A DNA stretch of 64,000 nt from contig JBHGNT010000015.1 in NCBI GenBank assembly GCA_043228905.1, forward strand, positions 18,910,001 through 18,974,000, given 5' to 3'. Both the position numbers and the translations under genes were made by a program. Shown here in pieces: positions 54,917-64,000 of this stretch. Below the pieces are notes generated by a model that made no database searches, was not told the DNA's origin, and saw nothing but the letters and a program-made list of their open reading frames with translations. Position 1 is the first letter of the stretch. Each line of letters starts with the position of its first letter. Source of the stretch: Azolla caroliniana (taxonomy: Eukaryota > Polypodiophyta).

Positions 54917-57767
54917 AACAATAACTTCCTTTTATCGAATTTTCTCCAAACATACATCAATTGGATTTAGTCCTTTGATGTTGATGTATTATTCTAGCAA
55001 CAAACCTCGTTAAAGGTTAGCATTCATCGTGATGAGTCATACATACCATAAACTAAGGGATATGTAAATATATCTTGCATATTGCATGATTCAAGTTAAG
55101 GCCTCTACTGCATACCACAATTTTACGCCAAGTAACATTAGCAATATCATGCATTTAGCCTTACTTGAAAGTTATTTCTATGTGTATTTCTAAACTCTAA
55201 GACTTTGCATGTAAGTGCACTAAACCATGTGTATTTCTAAACTCCGAGATTTTGTCTACAAATAAGTATGAAAGCCCCAAAAGTTTATAGACTTCACAAT
55301 CCCCAAATGCATTGGTTCATTTACTAATTGATTAACCTTCTAATTGGCAAAAGACATCAAAATTCATTGCAAGAATTGGATCTTTTAAAGTGAGGCAGCA
55401 TGTTACATGCATAACTATAGCTTATCATCGTATAAGTTTTTTGTAATTTTCCTTAACCTTACGATAAGTATGTGTGGGTTGATTTCGAAAGGGATGAAGG
55501 TATCTATTGAATTACAATTATATGATGTGAGATAACTACTAAATGTGTTATCAATTGACCACTTCACATGAAGTAGTCAAGTGTGTGAACACACTAAGGC
55601 CTAAGCTTTCTATCTATGACAAAAGACTAGCTAAGTTCTTATCAAAAGAGGCTTGACTTATGTTGAGTTTATTTTAGTGTAGCTATGTGGTTGTTAGCTA
55701 TGCTCGTGCAATCCTTACAAAACCGAAGGCAAGGTACAACTTGTATCAACACTTGATGATATGGAACATCAAGGTGGTTCAAGTTCATCTCACATTGTCA
55801 TTGAGGGGTAATCTAGTTTGAAGCTTTCTAACATTTATTCTTAATTTGAAACTTTGAAATATATACTCTTATTTCTATGTGTTGAGATAAGTGTGCATAA
55901 ATATGTACGTTTGTATGCATGTTCATTGGCATGCCTATGTAATTCACTTATACACTCCCTTGGCTACCCCAATTGTTGCGAGGAAGCAAAATGTGAGGCT
56001 CGTATTAACTACAAATGAAACAAACAATTGCAGTTAAGGCCTCGGTCACTAGTCTTCGGGTGTTTGAGAAGCAAATGGAGGCGAACATCTAGCTGACACT
56101 TGAGAGGTGGCCCTCCCTAGGGGAATTGCATAGTTTCCATGTCCCTTATCATCTTTTCTATCAATGTCTCTTACTAGGGTCCAATCAGCCACTATAGTTT
56201 CTGCCCATTGCCTTCCATTCCCAACCTTGGTTTGTTGCCAATCGGATTCCTTCTATTCTTCTCCTCATCGAATTTATATTGTTTTCACCATTATATTCAA
56301 TTCCACAACTTCAATTCTGTTGTGTGAGGACCACCATTCTTGACAATGACAATGTGGGCACATTCTCCACAACTATTTGAGAGGTTTCCTTAATGGTTTA
56401 AAGCATCCTTTTACCTAATTCATACCTGCAAGAAATATAGCATTTAATATATGAAAAGAGGAAACATTTACTGTAGCAATATATAGAACTAAAAACATGT
56501 AAGAGAAAGGATTTGTACAAGCTCTCAAGGTCAAGCACCACAAAAGATAAGACATCCTGTTCAGAAACAAATACATACATACTTTAGATGGTGTCACAAA
56601 TCAAAATATGTCTTTAGTTAAAGTCACAAACAAAAATACAACAGTGTTAGTATCACATATCAATACAGGCCCACATGTTAGTTCTAGGATATACTACTAG
56701 CTATTCTATGAAGGATATAACTGAAATCAAACTTGCAAAATTACCATACCTTTACTTCACTAAGCCACTAGCTGGTATAACATAGACAGGTTAGGAATGA
56801 GGCACAATAGGTTTTGTTTGTGGTAACAGTCTCAATTTGCCCCTTTCATGTGCTCAATTCTTCTATTGAAGTTTCCAATCACATATCTGAGGTGAGGAGC
56901 CACTAGTTATGCTCATAACTGGACAACACAATTTCCCCATTTCTACAAATAGAAAAATGTCGAGAACAGTTATTTAAACTGGCAGTCTTCTTGTCGGATG
57001 AACAAAAATAAAATAAAAGTTTGATGAATAATCTAACAATAACACATGAACTCAGATATCAAACAGTGCTGCGTAGCATTGGCATACAAACTTAAATGAA
57101 AAACTTATTATCGCCACAAAACTAAAATAAAATACTAAAAGTGTACTAACAAGTAAACAAGAAATACTCTGAACAAACGAACGAAGAAACTATATTGGAG
57201 ACACAATATGTAGCATGAGAAAAACATGATTATATATGAACCAATGCACAAAAGTGTGAGAATCACCTTTTCCATGCCTAATGCATGTTGGACTCTTAGA
57301 AAAAAAGAAAGGATTTTCTGGAACATTGTAGATGGAAACAACCTATTTGTTTTACAATGCATCTGGGGTAAGTAAAGTATGCTTGTATGATAATTATGTA
57401 ACCCTAAACCCTTCTTGAAAAACAATATATTTATGATATTTTTATGGTCATCACAACTTCCTCTTGCCATGATGTCGATATTGAGCTAGAGCCGGAGTAG
57501 TTAAACTAAGTGTGTAAGGATGAAATCAATGATTAATCCTGTTGAGAGAATACTTCCCAATTATAAACAAAATATACTCAAACATTAATCCTGTTTAGAG
57601 AATCCTGATTAATCTCTCAAACATTAGATTCTTTATGATCATCGCTCTCAAATGGAGGAGATCACAATACAAGATTCTACACCAACTTACTTAATCACAC
57701 GCATATCTTAAAATCTAGCGCTTAAGCAATTAAGCACTTAAAAATTCTGATGTAATCATTGAATTAT
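54917..57767. other. intergenic, no gene recognised
   Basis: AT-rich; no frame over 111 codons and no domain recognised. Confidence 0.55.
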
Positions 57768-57825
57768 GGCCAATTTTGGTCTTAGAAGACGTTAATATGT
57801 CTTTCTTTCTTTCTATCTATCTCTT
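57768..57825 (+). repeat. LINE-type 3' tail (isolated)
   Basis: ttttggtcttagaagacg then ttaatatg(TCTT)n(TCTA)n resembles the 3' ends at 14,690-14,738, 63,110-63,165 and 63,240-63,313. It probably marks a very short, 5'-truncated LINE insertion. Confidence 0.45.
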
Positions 57826-57839
57826 TCACTCATGTTCTT

Positions 57840-58195
57840 ACACATAAAGTTTTGATACATCTCGCATCCTGAAGATTGCAGATCCATTCAAGATGGAAGA
57901 GGGCAATTGAATCAACATATAATGACAAGCTTCAAGATATATCTTTAAGAGTAAAGAGAGTTCAGGATTACCGTCACCAATCTGAGGTACCTCTAAGGTA
58001 TGACAGCAAGAATATTGGATGATTTTGGACAAGATCTTGCTTGAAACATTGAGGAGAGGGACAATACTATGTGTGCCTGTGTCTTCCACCATGTCGATTG
58101 ATGATCCGTGACTCGAATGCCACCAAGATCTCTTCCACCTAGAAGAGCTCATTATCAGAAGCGCTGAGGTTCCCCTTATTTTCTTTTACACATGG
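57840..58195 (-). pseudogene. SKP1-like pseudogene fragment
   Basis: On the minus strand it reads NLSASDNELF*VEEILVAFES, then, after a one-base frame change within aatcgacatgg, HMVEDTGTHSIVPLLNVSSK and ILSKIIQYSCCHTLE. This follows the SKP1/ASK pattern SSDGExFEVEExVALES, IKHMIED, IPLPNVTSKILSKVIEY in order and spacing. A TAG replaces the usual Glu after the F of NELF. The later part (LLLKIYLEACHYMLIQ) only weakly recalls the family's DLILAANYLNIK segment and the rest is missing. SKP1 is the adaptor of SCF ubiquitin ligases; this copy is disabled. The next feature downstream in its direction is a LINE tail. Confidence 0.65.
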
Positions 58196-58479
58196 CAGCA
58201 AAGAAGAAGAAGAAGAAGAAAACAGAGTAGGGAAATAATTTAGGGTTAGGGTTTGAATGAAAACAAAAAATAAATAAAACTAGGAATTTGAACCTAAAAC
58301 TTGGCATTAAAAAACAAATTGAATAGAAATGGAAATAGAAAAATTATATGGATTAATTGAGAGCTCTTACTTGAATCTCTCCTTAGTACTAATCTCTTAC
58401 ACAAACTTCCTTTTATATAGTTCTAAGTGTGATTTGACACTCACTCTCCTTCTATTTTGCCCATATAATATCCCGTGGT

Positions 58480-58921
58480 AAAGATTGTACCGTAGTATTC
58501 TATACACATGGATGAGAAAGTGTCTGAGGGTTAAACAAGAGTGTAAAGAAGGGAATGATTACTTTTAATCCTTGGGATTGAGACAACCCATTAAGGTCAA
58601 TTGTGAAGTTGCCTGAAGGGCCTTAGGTCTGGCTATAAATATGAGGCCTAGCTACCTTTATTTTGCCACATTATTGACTACGTTGAGACTCTAAACTCAT
58701 GGTGATCAAACTCTCATAGCGAGCACGCCAGTACCAGGTACGACTCAACGCCACCGTGGTGGTATGGCACGCCGATTGAGGCTTGAGTCCGTCTTAATCC
58801 CTTCGCTTGGGGGTGGTCGTGTGGATTGGCACCCTTCTTTCTCTCTCTCTCTCCAAGACCTCTCTATTTTCTAATAATATATTTCCTTATCTCATGCTTA
58901 CATTAGGATCTAGCTCTAACA
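58480..58921 (+). repeat. possible solo LTR or LTR remnant
   Basis: A TATA box ctataaatatg (58,633-58,643), a GC-richer leader with caccgtggtggtatgg, a CT tract and an end ctctaaca, followed by ggtggtatgcccc, are all laid out like a plus-strand LTR with a degraded primer site. I could not define the left end or find a partner LTR. Confidence 0.3.
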
Positions 58922-60180
58922 GGTGGTATGCCCCTAAACATTGATCTTGAGGTGGTCCTCAAGAAGAACTCTCGAGTAATACAGAACTTTCGATGAGAAC
59001 ACACAACAAGTATACCATCTTTACATCCAAGCACATGTGGATGGTTTGGTTTTTTCCGGTCCTTTTTCTCTATCAAAATCCAACTCTAAAATTAACTCAA
59101 ATGGGTGGTTGAGTAGCTGGACTGTCTTTGGATCTAGTTGGTGTTAATTGGACTCCTTGAAGCTCAAATGATGGACTTGTCCTATCTAATATGGTTATGA
59201 TTTAGGCATTTCTATTTCAAGATTGTTGGGAGTCAAAAGTTACTATGTTATTGCTTTGTTATTGCTTTGGCTCAAGTTGATAGTGGAGCATATCTTTATT
59301 TTGTGGATAGTATAGTCGCTTCTAAGCACACAATAATTAGAATCAAACTAGAGCACCTAGGAGTTGGTGTGATTTATGGTTGCGAGATTTCCTCTAGAGA
59401 AGTTACATGATGTACTACATCCCTTTGTATTTATTTTTAATTAATATCAACGTTGATTAAATTTAGGACATCAAGAAGTGACCGCAATAAATGCTGACTA
59501 AAAATCAAAATGAATTAATGAAGGGTGAAGTGGTTGGAATTAATTGTATGTTTGCAATGCTTAATTCCATATTTCTAACACAATCTTTGATTGTTTGGTG
59601 AATAAGCATAGAGTGTTTGGGAGAGGCTTATTTGGTATAGCGATACCTACAATAACGTCCATGGGAAACTTTGTAGTGTAGATTTTGACGAACTGATTAG
59701 TGAATTGACAACATTGGATAATTGCCCTAGGATGACATCATTCATCTTGATGAAAAAGTGTGGTGAACCGATTTGGATCTAGGATAACCCTAAGATAAAC
59801 CCATGTTGGTTCCCATTAGTGTTATAAAGGGAATCCTTTGCGCATACACAAAAAGAGGGCATAGATGCATGGACAAACGAAAGGTATGAGTCCATTAATG
59901 ATGTCAGTGAGTGAATGGATGATGATGGAACAATGATGTATCAAATAAGGTCAACTAACTCTAATAGAAAATAGAGGGTAAAACCTAAGCCCAACTCCAA
60001 CTAATGTTCTCTTTCCAAGTCAACCCATTTTTCGATGGAGGCTAGAATATATGTTCTTATTATCGTTGATCTGACGAAAACAACTAATGAGCACAAGCGT
60101 GATATTTATCCATTTGAAAACTGACAGGGCGATAGCAAATTATTCAAGTGGACTACAAGATATGATAATATAAAAGCTTA
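58922..60180. other. intergenic, no gene recognised
   Basis: No supported features; short frames only. Confidence 0.5.
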
Positions 60181-60906
60181 GGCAAGGTTTCGGAAACGAG
60201 ATGTCTCATCTAATCAATCGATAGTTTTCATTCGAAAGGATATCCACGATCGAATGACGGAAAGAGTCGAGTTGACTTTCGTAATGATAATCATCGGTCA
60301 AACAAGCTAAAACCACTTCGAAGATTCTAAAGGTAGACAGATGACAAAGAAGATCCGGGTTACAAGTACGCTATCCGATTATCGCGAGCGAATCGACGAA
60401 AGGGTCAAGGTGAGCAGCGACAACAGAATCATCACGGATTATAATATATCGAAACGTGACAAGGAGCGGCTTTGACGGAGGCTGCAACGAAAGCATTTGT
60501 GGCGATCGAGCCAGCCGAAGCCAAAAAACATTTCCGATTCGTTAAAGATTAGAAGCTCTGGGAATGTTACGGAGAAAATGCTCTGTCGATCTGAGTCTGG
60601 GTCTGGGTCTAGGTCTGGGTCTGGGTCTGGGTCTGGGTCTGGGTCTGAGTCTGAGAGACTCAGGGGAGTCATTCTGGGAACTCGGACCCGCGAGATGAAA
60701 CAAACTTTAAACTTAACCAGAGTTTGTGTGTGTGGTGAATGAAATGGTCTCTTTTTTTTTTTTCATCGCTACACGTTAAGCTCACAAGACCCTCGAGTCA
60801 ATCGATCTGTGCAGATTAGATAACATAAAAGGAAATCTCCCCCCTGCTCCTCCTACCTGAGACAATCAATGATCTATCTCTGAGAGAAAGAGGCATCTCC
60901 ATAGAC
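60180..60906 (+). promoter_or_regulatory. CpG-rich upstream region of the NIPA-like gene
   Basis: CpG dinucleotides (gatcgaatgacggaaag, ttatcgcgagcgaatcgacg, cgaaacgtgac) are far denser at 60,180-60,600 than in the surrounding DNA, where they are scarce. This suggests a low-methylation promoter region. A hexamer repeat, a T run (60,751-60,763) and a presumed 5' leader follow before the ATG at 60,907. No clear TATA box was seen. Confidence 0.45.
60599..60652 (+). repeat. (GGGTCT)n hexamer repeat, G-quadruplex-prone
   Basis: Seven GGG runs, five of them consecutive with TCT loops at 60,617-60,643. It lies about 260 bp upstream of the NIPA-like start codon, on the coding strand. Confidence 0.9.
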
Positions 60907-61236
60907 ATGGTTTATCAATCCTTTACTCCTGACAATGTCAAGGGCCTTGCCCTCGCCTTAAGCTCTTGCATCTTCATTGGATCTAGCTTTATCATGAAAA
61001 AGAAAGGTCTCAAGAAAGCCGGTACCCTTGGTCTCTCAGCAGGTATACAAACATACTACTAACACACGCACACACACTTCTAATCTGTTTATGTTTTGTC
61101 TGAATGCATGAATTATGTGTATGCATCATGTTGATCTCACATCACTTTGTATGTTTCTGTTGTAAAAATATACTTATAGACTCTGGAGGTCATTCATACT
61201 TGCTGGAACCTCTTTGGTGGGCTGGAATGCTGACAA
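60907..61236 (+). CDS. NIPA-family magnesium transporter, first two exons (partial)
   Basis: Exon 1 60907-61042 and exon 2 61180-61236, GT-AG intron between them. The spliced start reads MVYQSFTPDNVKGLALALSS, CIFIGSSFIMKKKGLKKAGT, LGLSA, then DSGGHSYLLEPLWWAGMLT. This matches plant NIPA (DUF803) proteins, which begin with a first membrane helix, then SFIIKKKGL, a short loop and GGYSYLLEPLWWxGM at the start of the second helix. The family's remaining seven or so helices are absent from the window; exon 2 ends with a good donor (A|GTAAGT), so intron 2 runs at least 2.7 kb to the edge. NIPA proteins are multi-pass membrane proteins linked to Mg2+ transport. Whether the gene is complete beyond the edge is unknown; a 5' gene fragment cannot be excluded. 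Confidence 0.82.
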
Positions 61237-64000
61237 GTAAGTATTGTTTGATCTCTCTTTTCCCTTTTTTTGTTCATATTTTAGATGTTGAATGCTTCTC
61301 TTTTTTGTTTTGCTAACAAGGCTATGAGGCTTGTGCTAATTCATGTGCTAACAAGGCTATGATGTATGCTAATTCATGTTGATTTATCCCTTTTTCTTGC
61401 AAACATGGTAACAATGTACAAAGGGAAATCTTTCATGCTTGTATGACTCATAAGGAAACACTATTCATCAGGGTGCTAGATATCTATCAGTCAACCATAG
61501 GGAAATATGCTATATACGTCACAAAAAACAGTGAAATTTATTGCAAACATGTTTAAAACACTCAAACCATCATATCTGAAAATTGAAGTAAGGGGATTAA
61601 AGTATTTTTAGAAACGACCTGTTTGAAGTATAACAAACTTGCATTCAGTTTCCTAATTGTACATTTGTGATAAACCTAAACTATGCATGCACTGTTGTCA
61701 AAGTGCTGTAAATATCCTATATGTTGTCTCTCATATTTGAAGTTCTGGATGCGTATGTTTTTACATTCCAACTTGTTTGTATGTCTTCTCTTGTGCTTTA
61801 CAGTTTGGTTCGCGTCAGTTTACTAAATTATCAGTGATGATTCCTTTAGTGTCTGGTGTGCGCTGCTGTCATAGAAAGGGTTTCAAAGCATATGTTGTAA
61901 TACCTAAGAATTCTCATTGCCCAACATGATGTTTTGTTAATTCAATCAACTTATTAAACTGGTAGTGGCATTTGTCTAGGTTATTTGACCCATCCAAGAT
62001 CTCATTACATTATACATATGTCCCTATCTGCAAATATGCACACTAAGCCTGAAAACAAACCCTGGAAAACCTTGTTAATATTATGATAATGTGTGTTTTG
62101 ACCTTAGAATAAGAAGTTCCAATAACATAAGGAATCTTCTCTTTGTATTTTTATTTATTTACAAATGCTAGATTGTGCCTTAGATGGTTGATGTGCTCTC
62201 CAGGGATTTGTGAATTCCCTATTAAGGTTATATTTGTTTTTACCTTTTCATTTCTTGATTGCGCTTTAGATGGTGTCTGTTCTCGTTGTTAGAGATCTCC
62301 CATTAACATTGTCTGATTTATGCATATTGTCTTCGTTTGGTTTTAAAATTAAACATTATTGCTAGCATATCTTTCTCTATTGTATGATGAGTTAAAAATA
62401 ATTGTAGCATTGTCAAGTGTCTCCTTGAATCCTAACATCACTAGGGCATCTCATCCCATGCCAATGATGAATATAAACACGTTTTGGAACTTTCAAAGAC
62501 AAAAATTACAATATATTTGACTTGAGAATCTTACATGTATCAATGACGAGATACTTTAGTCATGTCTTACACTATTTCTATTTACTTAGTTATATTTATT
62601 TTGGTTTGTTGTTCTGAGGTAATCTCTTGTTTAGTCTTATGGGTCATTTTGGCCTCTTAAAATTCAGTGTATCTCTCTCTCCCTTGGTGGAAACACACAA
62701 TTATATTAATAAATGTGTGAAAAACACTATAATTATACCACAACTGAGTGGTATCAACCGCAATATGGATATTGGGACATGCTAAATTGCCAATAGGCAG
62801 GACACATACTCCATCAAGGAAAGAATTTTGATTTTCTCCAATAAACACAATTGCCACATCAATTCTACCTTCAACTTTGCTCTAATTCCATGCCCATCAT
62901 CAAATACAAATGCATTGGATGTATCCATATTTTGAAGACAAAAGCTATAATATATCTAACTTGTGAATCTTACATTTGCCGAAAACCATATTGTTTAGTC
63001 TCTTTTTATCTTATTTACTTTTATATTTAGTTAGTAATATTTATTTTATTTTGATTTCTTGTTCTCAAAGACAAGACAACACTTAAGATGTAATCTCTTG
63101 TTTGGTCTTATAGGCTATTTTGACCTCTTAAAAGACATTAATATATCTTTCTTTCTTTCTTCTCTCTCTCTCATTCATTGGTAAAGTTCTTAAACATCGA
63201 GAGTCGCTACTCACTTTCACACGTATCAGGTGAAATGTAATATTTTTGGTCTCATGGGTCATATTTGACCTCCGAAGACAATAATATAATCTACCTATCT
63301 ATCTATCTATCTCATCTCTCATTGGCATAGAAATGCCTTGTTGCTTCCAATAAAGATTCCCCTCTGAGTCTCATTTCAAGAATAGTGAATGTTTCATCTG
63401 TACATGTGTTTGGGTGTTAACCTATGGATGTTGGCTCATCAAAGTTGGACACCATTTGGGTTGTCAACATCATGTGGATCTTATTGATCATTTGCCATTA
63501 CGTCAAAGAAAGATGAAGATGTACTTGATTGGAGAAGTTCTCTGATCAGAGCTTTGTCTTCATGGGTTGTGTGGAAAATGTCGTTGATGATGTTTGGGTA
63601 AAGTAGTGTGCCCACACCCTCTAGAATAAATCCTTATTGCTTTGAAGACAAAATGTTCTCAAATGTTGTGGTGGTTGGAGAGGAAATTTTCAATATTCAA
63701 TATATGTAGTCCAATTCCATCACTAATCTATCCAGAAAGAGAAAGATCCAAATGCAATTCCGTGTATGTTTCAAACTTCCCTGCAATCAGTTGACTGGGA
63801 TTGTTTTGGATTCACTAGGCATCCTTGTAATCAGGTGTCCATTCCATTGTATCGATACTCTTAAATATTCCAAAAGTTTCCATCACAGTAGGATCTGCAT
63901 TATATTCTGAGCTTGGATTTTGGTGTCTTCCGCATTTAGTTTGGATGTGTGACATGCTCATTGGGTAATTCGCTATGTTGCAATTTTTTAGCGTAATCTG
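61237..64000 (+). other. presumed intron 2 of the NIPA-like gene, with repeats
   Basis: No further NIPA exon was recognised. It holds two diverged copies of a segment (about 62,430-62,665 and 62,885-63,135), both containing taatctcttgttt, gtctta and ggcctcttaaaa or gacctcttaaaa. LINE-type tails lie at 63,110-63,165 and 63,240-63,313. Confidence 0.5.
63173..63313 (+). mobile_element. short 5'-truncated LINE copy
   Basis: attcattggtaaagttct, catcgagagtcg, gtgaaatgtaatatttttgg, atatttgacctcc and an (ATCT)n tail match the 3' end of the LINE at 11,691-14,738 (14,605-14,738) over about 140 bp at high identity. It abuts the tail of another LINE-type repeat. Confidence 0.82.

Noticed and set aside
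60439-60742. Open frames on both strands rich in DPDPDP or GSGSGS
   Set aside because: They are translations of the (GGGTCT)n hexamer repeat and its flanks.

Overview
The window is nuclear DNA of a land plant. It carries spliced genes with plant-type introns (gamma-tubulin, an R2R3-MYB factor and the start of a NIPA-type magnesium transporter) in a sea of transposable elements and AT-rich intergenic DNA. The mix of repeats (Ty1/copia, a gag-protease element with a DHGS protease motif, a chromodomain Ty3/gypsy element, several LINE families, hAT-like MITEs) would suit a vascular plant with a large genome. A non-seed vascular plant such as a fern is my guess from the look of the LINE and gag proteins, but the sequence does not settle it. 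I found no bacterial operon, CRISPR array, rRNA gene or intact tRNA gene.

Layout. 1-10,072 is a nest of minus-strand LTR retrotransposons: a copia element running off the left edge (1-2337) sits in a gag-protease element (2338-5225). That element sits in a related element with strongly repeated internal sequence (5226-9042), which in turn interrupts an old copia remnant (9043-10,072). 10,880-11,650 holds two tRNA-like repeat units, one split by a hAT-like MITE. 11,691-14,738 is a decayed LINE. 15,336-15,605 is a CA-rich minisatellite. 15,954-22,814 is a complete gamma-tubulin gene of 11 exons (470 aa), with an antisense LINE relic in intron 4 and a GC-AG intron 8. 22,815-32,700 is mostly featureless apart from one LINE 3' fragment. 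32,780-34,395 is a three-exon R2R3-MYB gene. 34,662-40,370 is a young, complete copia element with a 1345-aa open frame, near-identical LTRs and an exact 5-bp target duplication. 41,256-42,133 is a 293-bp unit repeated three times. 43,557-45,960 is a second LINE pseudogene and 46,225-46,682 a second hAT-like MITE. 49,151-54,911 is a full-length but broken chromovirus whose LTRs carry perfect heat-shock elements just upstream of a TATA box. 57,840-58,195 is a SKP1-like pseudogene. 60,180-61,236 holds a CpG-rich upstream region, a G-quadruplex-prone hexamer repeat and the first two exons of a NIPA-like gene, whose second intron runs to the window end.

The three cellular genes are unrelated neighbours: microtubule nucleation, transcription control and a membrane transporter. 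The most notable system is the chromovirus with a heat-shock promoter layout resembling that of the Arabidopsis copia element ONSEN. Next come the repeat-expanded gag of the nested element and the likely autonomous young copia element. All splice sites and reading frames were worked out by eye.
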